Below, one piece after another: positions 34,755 to 41,339 of a stretch of DNA of 64,000 bases. The notes beneath the pieces are model-generated. The model made no database searches, was not told where the DNA came from, and saw nothing but the letters and a program-made list of their open reading frames with translations. Numbering within the stretch: the stretch's first letter is position 1; each line of letters starts with the position of its first letter. A program made the position numbers and the translations under genes. The DNA comes from Polaribacter sp. BAL334 (GTDB taxonomy: Bacteria > Bacteroidota > Bacteroidia > Flavobacteriales > Flavobacteriaceae): assembly GCF_015767435.1 (NCBI RefSeq), contig NZ_JADWOV010000301.1, forward strand, positions 310,001-374,000. The letters run 5' to 3'.

Positions 34755-36101
34755 TTATTTAAACAACCTAACAATGTCATTTCCATTGGCGAAAAGGAGC
34801 AAAGCTATCAAAATGATAAAACCTGTAACTTGCGCATATTCAAGGAATTTGTCTCCAGGTTTTTTTCCAGTAATCATTTCCCAAAGTGTAAAAACTACGT
34901 GACCACCATCCAAAGCTGGAATGGGTAATAAGTTCATAAAACCAAGCATGATGGATAAAAACGCGGTGATGTTCCAAAAAGTTTGTGCACTCCATTCTTC
35001 AGGAAAAATACTTCCTATAGAAATAAATCCGCCCAAACCTTTATAAGCACCAGTATTAGGATTGAAAATTTTCTTCAATTGTTTTATATAATCTGTCAAT
35101 GTTTTCCACGATTTCTCAAAACCAGCAGGAATAGCTTCTGCAAATGAATATTCAATGGTTGCCAAATCATAATAGCCTAATTTTTGCATATCATCAAAAG
35201 ACAATGCTCCAAAAACAACTCCAATTTTTCCATCATTAGTTACTTTCAATGAAACATTTTTGGTTTCATCCCCTCTTTTTACAAATACTGTAATTTCTTG
35301 GTTTTTATATTTGTCTAATTCTTCTTGCGCTTCATCAAAATAAGTAATTGGAGTTCCATTAATGGCTATAACAATGTCTTTTGATTTTAAATCAGCATTT
35401 TTGTTGGGCGAATCAGTAGAAATTTCTGAAATTGCAAAAGGATATCTTGGAAATAAAAACGGACCAGCATCTTTGCCACGATCCATCAATTGCGAAATGA
35501 AATTTTCAGGAATTTCTTTTTGAATGATTTCGCCATTTCTTTCGATTTCATAGGTATTTCCATTGATGAACTCTAATGATAAATCAGAGAATTTTTTTAC
35601 TTTTTCACCATCAACACTTATTATTTTGTCTCCAGTTTGTAATCCTAAATTCACAGCCAAAGAATCTTGAACCCAAACTCCGTCTTTTACATTTTCATTG
35701 GGCAGATAATTTTCGCCATAAGCCCACATCAAGCAGATATAAATAAAAATTCCCAATACAAAATTCACAAAAACACCACCCAACATGATTATCAAACGTT
35801 GCCAAGCTGGTTTTGAGCGAAATTCCCAAGGTTGAGCAGGCTGTTTCATCTGTTCAGTGTCCATGCTTTCATCAATCATTCCTGAGATTTTTACATAACC
35901 TCCAAGCGGAATCCATCCAATTCCATAAACAGTTTCGCCCACTTTTTTCTTGAAAAGTGAAAACTTGTAATCAAAAAATAGATAGAATTTTTCTACTCGG
36001 GTTTTGAACAATTTAGCGGGAATAAAATGTCCCAATTCGTGCAATACAATTAATAATGATAAACTTAAAATAAATTGAGATGCTTTGATAAGTATTTCCA
36101 T
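34755..36101 (-). CDS. rseP: RseP-type site-2 (RIP) zinc metalloprotease
   Basis: A 448-residue intramembrane protease. VLHELGHFIPAKLF at residues about 19-32 holds the HExxH zinc site inside the first membrane helix. GIGWIPLGGYVKISGM is the family motif, two PDZ-like domains occupy about 125-310, and MLGFMNLLPIPALDGGHVVF near the C-terminus carries the third ligand. It cuts membrane-anchored regulators such as anti-sigma factors, or signal-peptide remnants. It is divergent from the SCO gene, with a good promoter of its own. Confidence 0.93.
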   Translation of the reverse strand: MEILIKASQFILSLSLLIVLHELGHFIPAKLFKTRVEKFYLFFDYKFSLFKKKVGETVYGIGWIPLGGYVKISGMIDESMDTEQMKQPAQPWEFRSKPAWQRLIIMLGGVFVNFVLGIFIYICLMWAYGENYLPNENVKDGVWVQDSLAVNLGLQTGDKIISVDGEKVKKFSDLSLEFINGNTYEIERNGEIIQKEIPENFISQLMDRGKDAGPFLFPRYPFAISEISTDSPNKNADLKSKDIVIAINGTPITYFDEAQEELDKYKNQEITVFVKRGDETKNVSLKVTNDGKIGVVFGALSFDDMQKLGYYDLATIEYSFAEAIPAGFEKSWKTLTDYIKQLKKIFNPNTGAYKGLGGFISIGSIFPEEWSAQTFWNITAFLSIMLGFMNLLPIPALDGGHVVFTLWEMITGKKPGDKFLEYAQVTGFIILIALLLFANGNDIVRLFK

Positions 36102-36129
36102 GCAGCGTTACTTCAGATTTTAAAAACGA

Positions 36130-36158
36130 CAAATGTACGTTTTTAGAAAGAGTTTCAA
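36130..36158 (-). promoter_or_regulatory. Promoter of rseP
   Basis: On the minus strand TTG (36158-36156) and TACATTTG (36137-36130) are separated by 18 bases. The -7 box is 28 bases before the ATG. Both elements match the Flavobacteriia consensus. Confidence 0.65.
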
Positions 36159-36226
36159 AAGAACTAAATTTAGTTCATTTTTATTTTAACAAAGATTTTA
36201 CGTTGCTTTTGTGAAACGATGCTTTT

Positions 36227-36253
36227 TTGCCGTTTTTTTAAGTCGTAAATTTG
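36227..36253 (+). promoter_or_regulatory. Promoter of the SCO gene
   Basis: TTG (36227-36229) and TAAATTTG (36246-36253) are separated by 16 bases, with the ATG 18 bases downstream of the -7 box. Confidence 0.6.
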
Positions 36254-36270
36254 CACAATAAATCTTATTT

Positions 36271-36948
36271 ATGGAACTCAAGTTTTTTAAAAAATCGCTT
36301 CCAACACTCATTTTTTTAGCCATTTTTTCGGCAATTGCCATCCCTATTTTCTATCATTTATTGAAAGTCGAAAAAAAATTGAAGATTTACAGTCCTGCAG
36401 ATGTCAATCCAAGTTTGGTTGATGTTTCTGTAAAACATATTACGAAAGATCACGGCATTGCTGATTTCAAATTGATCAATCAAAATGGAGAAATCATCAC
36501 CCAAAATGACTACAAAAACAAGATTTACATTGCGGATTTCTTTTTTACACGTTGCACAAATATCTGTATTGCCATGGCTTATAACATGAATGAATTGCAG
36601 GAATATTATAAAAATGATGATGATATTTTGTTTTTGTCACATTCTGTAACTCCAGAAATGGACAGTGTTCCCGTTTTGAAAGAATATGCCAAAAATAAAG
36701 GAGTTATTGATGGAAAATGGAACGTAACTACAGGAGATAAAAAACACATTTACGAATTGGCAAGGAAAAGTTATTTTGCTGTGATAGAAGATGGAGATGG
36801 AGGAGAAGATGATTTTATCCACACAGAGCAATTTATTTTGATTGATAAAGAGCGCAGAATTCGTGGTTTTTATGATGGAACAGATAAAAAGGATATGGAA
36901 AAATTAAAACAAGATATGGTTTTGTTGAAAGCGGAGTATGAAGATTGA
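36271..36948 (+). CDS. SCO1/SenC family copper chaperone
   Basis: A 225-residue membrane-anchored thioredoxin-fold protein. One N-terminal helix (about 12-31) precedes the domain. The copper-binding C95-x3-C99 is in FFTRCTNIC, and the third ligand is His in FIHTEQFILID (about residue 184). SCO proteins deliver copper to, or reduce cysteines of, the CuA site of cytochrome c oxidase. Heme A synthase, also needed for that oxidase, is encoded elsewhere in the window. The next gene, feoA, has its own promoter. Confidence 0.9.
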   Translation: MELKFFKKSLPTLIFLAIFSAIAIPIFYHLLKVEKKLKIYSPADVNPSLVDVSVKHITKDHGIADFKLINQNGEIITQNDYKNKIYIADFFFTRCTNICIAMAYNMNELQEYYKNDDDILFLSHSVTPEMDSVPVLKEYAKNKGVIDGKWNVTTGDKKHIYELARKSYFAVIEDGDGGEDDFIHTEQFILIDKERRIRGFYDGTDKKDMEKLKQDMVLLKAEYED

Positions 36949-36982
36949 TTTTATTATTTAACAAAAAAATCGCGATAATAAA

Positions 36983-37014
36983 TTGTTTAGAATCATTCTA
37001 AACTCTTATCTTTG
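36983..37014 (+). promoter_or_regulatory. feo promoter with embedded Fur-family operator
   Basis: TTG (36983-36985) and TATCTTTG (37007-37014) are separated by 21 bases. Almost the whole spacer is the perfect palindrome TTTAGAATCATTCTAAA (36986-37002), an 8-1-8 inverted repeat. Its AGAATnATTCT core matches the 7-1-7 layout of Fur, PerR and Zur boxes. A metal-loaded repressor bound here would exclude RNA polymerase, fitting iron repression of feoAB. Confidence 0.72.
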
Positions 37015-37027
37015 TGACAAACTTAAT

Positions 37028-37049
37028 TCCCGCTTTTGCGGGACTTTTT
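37028..37049 (+). terminator. Hairpin plus T-run in the feo leader
   Basis: TCCCGC-TTTT-GCGGGA (37028-37043) is a 6-bp GC-rich hairpin followed by CTTTTT. It lies downstream of the feo -7 box and 11 bases before the feoA TTG start. It could be the SCO-gene terminator nested inside the feo leader, or an attenuator. Confidence 0.5.
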
Positions 37050-37059
37050 ATATCAAAAT

Positions 37060-37287
37060 TTGAGCACAATAGCATCTTTACAAATTGGTGAAATAGGCTA
37101 TATTTCCGAAGAATCTTTGGATAATATTCCTTTAAAGTTATTAGAAATGGGCTGTTTGCCAGGTGCAGAAGTTGAATTGATTCAAGTTGCGCCTTTAAAA
37201 GACCCAATTTATATTTGTGTAAATGGCAGTCATTTAGCCATAAGAACTGAGACAGCTTTACAAATCAAAATCCTTAAAAGCGAATAA
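37060..37287 (+). CDS. feoA: FeoA ferrous-iron transport accessory protein
   Basis: A 75-residue SH3-like protein (STIASLQIGEIGYISEES ... LLEMGCLPGAEVELIQVAPLKDPIYICVNGSHLAIR) of normal FeoA length. The start is TTG 37060: a further upstream TTG at 37036 would lie within the leader hairpin, and no ATG is available. FeoA binds FeoB and helps Fe(II) uptake. feoB begins 5 bases downstream, forming an operon. Confidence 0.88.
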   Translation: MSTIASLQIGEIGYISEESLDNIPLKLLEMGCLPGAEVELIQVAPLKDPIYICVNGSHLAIRTETALQIKILKSE

Positions 37288-37291
37288 ATCA

Positions 37292-39403
37292 ATGGCAAAC
37301 AAACCTATAAAAGTTGCCTTAATTGGAAATCCAAATACAGGAAAAACACTGCTTTTTAATCAGTTAACTGGCTTGAATCAAAAAGTAGGAAATTATCCTG
37401 GAGTAACTGTGGATAAAAAAGAAGGAGTTAGCAAATTGTCAACTACACAAACAGCTATTATTACTGATTTGCCAGGAACATACAGCATCAATCCTACTTC
37501 TATGGACGAAAGTATTGTGCTGAAAACCTTACTTAAAAAAGACATTAAAGAATCTCCAGATGTTATTTTGGTGGTGGCAGATGTTGAAAATTTAAAGAGA
37601 AATTTACTGCTTTTTTCGCAAATCAAAGACTTAGAAATTCCAACTGTTTTGGCAATCAACATGGTTGATCAAATGCATAAAAAAGGAATAAGCATTGATG
37701 TTTCAGTATTGAAAGAAGAGTTAAATACTGAAGTGGTGCTTATCAGCGCCAAAAAAAATGAAGGTATCAAAGAGGTAAAAGAAGCCATTATTCGCTGTCA
37801 TGTGGCTGCAAAAGCTTCTCCTTTGTGTGGTATCAATCATAAAATTGATCCTGATTATTTTGCGAAATTAAAGGAAATTAGTCCCAATCATTCCTTGTAT
37901 GAATTGTGGTTGATGGTTACTCAAAATAATTTTCCTGATACCATCACAGCTTCTGAAAAAGCAGCTTTGTTAGCTTTCAAAGAGGATATTTCTAAACTCA
38001 AAAAATACCAACACAAAGAAACCATTTATCGATATCAAGAAATCAATAAAATCCTAAAAAAAACCTATCTCATTGATAAATCAAAAGCCAGTGATGTTCG
38101 AAGCAAATTGGATAAAATATTTACCCACAGAATCTTTGGTTACATCATTTTCTTCCTGATTTTACTCATTATTTTTCAATCCATTTTTGATTGGGCTTCT
38201 GTTCCAATGGATTTTATTGATGGGCTTTTCGCTCATTTTTCTGAATTGGCTAAAAACGCACTTCCTGTGGGTGTTTTCACGGATTTATTGACTGATGGTA
38301 TCATTCCAGGAATTGGAGGAGTCGTTATTTTTATTCCTCAAATTGCAATTTTATTTTTGTTTATTGCCATTTTAGAAGAAACTGGCTATATGAGTCGTGT
38401 GGTTTTTTTGATGGATAAAATCATGCGACGTTTTGGGATGAATGGCAAAAGTGTCATTCCGTTAATTTCAGGAACAGCCTGTGCAATTCCTGCAATTATG
38501 GCAACAAGAACAATAGGAAATTGGAAAGAACGATTGATTACCATTTTGGTGGTTCCTTTTACTACATGTTCAGCAAGATTGCCAGTGTATGCCATTTTAA
38601 TTGCGTTGATTATTCCTGATACCAAAATTTTTGGATTGCTCAATTTGCAAGGTTTGGTGTTGTTATCTTTATATGCGTTGGGTTTTGGAACGGCTATTTT
38701 AGCGGGATATATTTTGCATAAAACATTGAATATCAATTCGAAATCATTTTTTGTGATTGAAATGCCCAATTACAAAATTCCTTCTTTCAAAAATGTATTT
38801 TTTGAAGTCGTAGAAAAAACCAAAGCGTTTGTTTTTGGTGCCGGAAAAATCATTTTGGCGTTGTCAATTGTTTTGTGGTTTTTGGCTTCCAATGGCTCAT
38901 CTGACTTTAAAAATGCTGAAAATAATGTAGCAAAAATGGAAGTTTCTCAAAATTTACCATCGGACGAATTAGATAAAAAAATTGCTTCCTACAAACTCGA
39001 AAATTCTTACATAGGAATGTTAGGAAAATCTATTGAACCAGTCATTAGACCCTTAGGATTTGATTGGAAAATTGGAATTGCGTTGATTACTTCCTTTGCA
39101 GCTCGTGAAGTTTTTGTAGGAACTTTGGCAACGATTTATAGTGTTGAAGCCAATGATGATGATGTTACTACCATCAAACAAAAAATGGCTTCGGAAATCA
39201 ATACAGAAACAGGAGAAAAACGATTTAATTTTCCTGTTGGAATGTCATTATTGGTGTTTTACGCTTTTGCGATGCAATGTATGGCAACATTAGCCATTGT
39301 GAAAAAAGAAACAAAAACATGGAAATGGCCTTTAATTCAATTGGTTGGCATGGGATTATTAGCCTATATTTCTTCATTCATCATTTTTCAAATTTTAAGC
39401 TAA
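37292..39403 (+). CDS. feoB: Ferrous-iron transporter FeoB
   Basis: A 703-residue protein. An N-terminal G-protein domain has G1 GNPNTGKT (12-19), G3 DLPGTYS (about 61-67) and G4 NMVDQ (about 124). A helical spacer follows, then a transmembrane domain of about ten helices with two gate regions (SGTACAIPAIMATRTI and TSFAAREVFVGTLATIY). It imports Fe(II) across the inner membrane, driven or gated by GTP. Its stop overlaps the next small gene as TAATG. Confidence 0.95.
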   Translation: MANKPIKVALIGNPNTGKTLLFNQLTGLNQKVGNYPGVTVDKKEGVSKLSTTQTAIITDLPGTYSINPTSMDESIVLKTLLKKDIKESPDVILVVADVENLKRNLLLFSQIKDLEIPTVLAINMVDQMHKKGISIDVSVLKEELNTEVVLISAKKNEGIKEVKEAIIRCHVAAKASPLCGINHKIDPDYFAKLKEISPNHSLYELWLMVTQNNFPDTITASEKAALLAFKEDISKLKKYQHKETIYRYQEINKILKKTYLIDKSKASDVRSKLDKIFTHRIFGYIIFFLILLIIFQSIFDWASVPMDFIDGLFAHFSELAKNALPVGVFTDLLTDGIIPGIGGVVIFIPQIAILFLFIAILEETGYMSRVVFLMDKIMRRFGMNGKSVIPLISGTACAIPAIMATRTIGNWKERLITILVVPFTTCSARLPVYAILIALIIPDTKIFGLLNLQGLVLLSLYALGFGTAILAGYILHKTLNINSKSFFVIEMPNYKIPSFKNVFFEVVEKTKAFVFGAGKIILALSIVLWFLASNGSSDFKNAENNVAKMEVSQNLPSDELDKKIASYKLENSYIGMLGKSIEPVIRPLGFDWKIGIALITSFAAREVFVGTLATIYSVEANDDDVTTIKQKMASEINTETGEKRFNFPVGMSLLVFYAFAMQCMATLAIVKKETKTWKWPLIQLVGMGLLAYISSFIIFQILS

Positions 39404-39519
39404 TGCAACAAATTTTAGTATATCTTTTTCTAGGAGCTGCTTTGTTCTTTTTGTTAAGAAAATATGTTTTCACTTCAAAAAAATCAAAAAACTGTTCAAC
39501 CGATTGTGGTTGTCATTAA
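39403..39519 (+). CDS. FeoB-associated Cys-rich membrane peptide
   Basis: A 38-residue protein starting at the ATG inside TAATG, so its first base is the last base of the feoB stop. A single hydrophobic helix (about residues 4-18) precedes a basic stretch. The tail NCSTDCGCH holds three Cys and a terminal His, a likely metal-binding end. This matches the FeoB-associated Cys-rich membrane protein family. The tight coupling to feoB suggests a role in Fe(II) handling or FeoB assembly, comparable to FeoC; this is inference. Confidence 0.8.
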   Translation: MQQILVYLFLGAALFFLLRKYVFTSKKSKNCSTDCGCH

Positions 39520-39562
39520 AAATCTTAACACAAAATTAGTACCTTTGGAAATCAAGGTTTTA

Positions 39563-39570
39563 TAACTTTG
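39563..39570 (+). promoter_or_regulatory. -7 promoter element of the DUF2911 gene
   Basis: TAACTTTG matches TAnnTTTG, 39 bases before the ATG. A second match, TACCTTTG, lies at 39540-39547. Which is used cannot be told. Confidence 0.4.
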
Positions 39571-39609
39571 GTTTTCAAAAAAAATCAAATAAATTTAATT
39601 AACAAATAC

Positions 39610-40152
39610 ATGAAAAAATCTATTTTATTGATTGCTTTTTTAGCAATTTTTTTAGGAACAAGTGCTGATATCTCTGCTCAAAAATTTACTAAAATTGATC
39701 CAAGTCCCATGGATGCTGCTGCTTATCCATCAAATTGGAGAGAGGCAAATAAATTGGTGAAAGTTGTGTATAGCCGACCACAATTAAAAGGAAGAACGTT
39801 GGATAAATTAGCGCCCAATGACAAAGTATGGAGAACTGGAGCCAATGAAGCAACAGAAATTACCTTTTATAAAAATGTAGTTTTTGGTGGGAAAGAAATT
39901 GCTGCAGGAACATATACACTTTTCACGATTCCAACAAATGAAGATTGGACAGTGATTGTAAGCAATCAAAAAAACGTATGGGGTTCCTATTTTTATGATG
40001 AAAAAGATGATGTTGCAAGGGTAAAAGGAATCGCTTCAAAATCGGAAGAAACTATTGAAGCATTTTCAATCGTTTTTGAAGGAGAAAAAAATGATGTAAT
40101 GATGTATTTAGGCTGGGGAAATACAGTTGTTTCAGTTTCTGTGAAAGGATAA
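39610..40152 (+). CDS. Secreted DUF2911 protein
   Basis: A 180-residue protein with a signal peptide (cleavage near DISA). I chose ATG 39610 because MKKSILLIAFLAIFLGTS is a normal leader; the longer frame from 39568 adds an implausible extension. The body carries the DUF2911 blocks YSRPQLKGR, DKVWRTGANEATEITF and AGTYTLFTIPTNEDWTVIVSN. The function is unknown; the domain is common in Bacteroidota periplasmic proteins. It is a single gene with a terminator. Confidence 0.85.
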   Translation: MKKSILLIAFLAIFLGTSADISAQKFTKIDPSPMDAAAYPSNWREANKLVKVVYSRPQLKGRTLDKLAPNDKVWRTGANEATEITFYKNVVFGGKEIAAGTYTLFTIPTNEDWTVIVSNQKNVWGSYFYDEKDDVARVKGIASKSEETIEAFSIVFEGEKNDVMMYLGWGNTVVSVSVKG

Positions 40153-40179
40153 AAATAACTTGAAATAGTATTAAAAATG

Positions 40180-40200
40180 AAGCCTCAATTTTTGAGGCTT
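40180..40200 (+). terminator. Intrinsic terminator of the DUF2911 gene
   Basis: A 9-bp stem AAGCCTCAA / TTGAGGCTT with a 3-base loop, followed by TTTTTT. Confidence 0.85.
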
Positions 40201-40240
40201 TTTTTGTATCCTGAATTTTTTAAGTTTTTGAAAATAAATG

Positions 40241-40278
40241 AAAAAGCCTTAAAAATCATATGATTTTTAAGGCTTTTT
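40241..40278 (-). terminator. Long perfect palindrome, terminator of tRNA-Asp
   Basis: A 38-base perfect palindrome (19-bp half-sites 40241-40259 and 40260-40278) begins one base after the tRNA 3' end. On the minus strand it gives a long hairpin ending in a T-run. It could also back-stop the DUF2911 transcript. Confidence 0.8.
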
Positions 40279-40279
40279 G

Positions 40280-40353
40280 CGGTCTGGACGGGACTCGAAC
40301 CCGCGACCCCATGCGTGACAGGCATGTATTCTAACCAACTGAACTACCAAACC
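40280..40353 (-). tRNA. tRNA-Asp (GTC)
   Basis: Folds as a standard cloverleaf on the minus strand. The acceptor stem GGTTTGG pairs with CCAGACC (one G-T pair) and the discriminator base is G. The anticodon arm CATGC-CTGTCAC-GCATG gives anticodon GTC, and GGTTCGAGTCC forms the T arm. The CCA end is not encoded, so it must be added by a nucleotidyltransferase. It is 74 nt long, with its own promoter and terminator. Confidence 0.96.
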
Positions 40354-40382
40354 GTTGCTACCTAATTACGGTATTGCGGATG

Positions 40383-40412
40383 CAAATATACTCTTGTTTT
40401 TAAATCTGACAA
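40383..40412 (-). promoter_or_regulatory. Promoter of tRNA-Asp
   Basis: On the minus strand TTG (40412-40410) and TATATTTG (40390-40383) are separated by 19 bases, a full match to the Bacteroidota consensus. The -7 box is 29 bases before the mature 5' end. Confidence 0.7.
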
Positions 40413-40418
40413 AGAATT

Positions 40419-41339
40419 TTATAAAATTTTTTTTCTACTAGTTAAGTAGCTTGTTAATACCTGTGAAAATCCTTGTTGGATGTCAACAGGAACATAATCA
40501 ATCTTATATTGTAAGCATTTATTTTTCAAAGCTTTAAAGTAGTTTTCTATCAGTATTTTGTAACTATTTTGAATATTTTCTGCATACAAATCTATGGATT
40601 CTCCAGTTTCAACATCTACTAATTTTTTGGGAATATTGTCAAAATTAAAGTTCAATTCTAATTCAGCATCAAACGTATGGAACAAAACTACCTCGTGTTT
40701 GTTGTATTTCAAATGGCGCAATGCTTCAAACAATTCCTCGCTTTTATGATCTGTTTGAAACATATCCGTAAATAAAAAAATTAAAGACCTTCTGTGAATT
40801 TTTTCTGCAATTTCATGCAAATATTTGTAGGTATCAGTCGTTGTTTTCGATGCTGAAATCAATAGATTTTCTAATTGATGTAACAACATTTTTCGATGGC
40901 GCTCACTGCCTTTTTCTGGAGCATAATACTCGTAAGAATCTGAATAAATACTCAATCCTACAGCATCTCTTTGACGTTTTAAAATCTCCATCAAACAAGA
41001 AGCTGCAACTGCAGAAAATCCTATTTTATTTAAGGAATCTAATTTTTGCATTTTTACAATCGGAAAATGCATAGAAGCTGAATTATCAATGATGATATGA
41101 CAGCGTAAATTGGTTTCTTCTTCGTATTTTTTGGTGTATAATTTTTCGGTTTTGGCAAATAATTTCCAATCAATATGACGTGTACTTTCGCCTTTGTTGT
41201 ACAATTTATGTTCAGAAAACTCCACTGAAAATCCATGAAATGGACTTTTGTGCATGCCTGTTATAAACCCTTCAACAACTTGTTTGGCAAGTAAATCTAA
41301 GTTTTTAATTTCCGAAGATTGGAGTTCTGAAAGATTCAT
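40419..41339 (-). CDS. DUF58 domain protein (vWA-like)
   Basis: A 306-residue protein with the DUF58 signature KGESTRHIDWKLFAKTEKLYTKKYEEE. A vWA-like core follows, with HIIIDNSASM (D-x-S-x-S metal motif) and LIFLFTDMF. DUF58 proteins usually sit with MoxR ATPases and vWA/BatA proteins in envelope or stress modules, but no moxR is adjacent here. It overlaps the upstream M1 peptidase gene by 4 bases (ATGA), so the two are translationally coupled. Confidence 0.85.
   Translation of the reverse strand: MNLSELQSSEIKNLDLLAKQVVEGFITGMHKSPFHGFSVEFSEHKLYNKGESTRHIDWKLFAKTEKLYTKKYEEETNLRCHIIIDNSASMHFPIVKMQKLDSLNKIGFSAVAASCLMEILKRQRDAVGLSIYSDSYEYYAPEKGSERHRKMLLHQLENLLISASKTTTDTYKYLHEIAEKIHRRSLIFLFTDMFQTDHKSEELFEALRHLKYNKHEVVLFHTFDAELELNFNFDNIPKKLVDVETGESIDLYAENIQNSYKILIENYFKALKNKCLQYKIDYVPVDIQQGFSQVLTSYLTSRKKIL

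Noticed and set aside
39277..39402. Upstream extension of the FeoB-associated peptide
   Set aside because: These codons overlap feoB in another frame and show no conserved pattern; the TAATG start gives the known family length.
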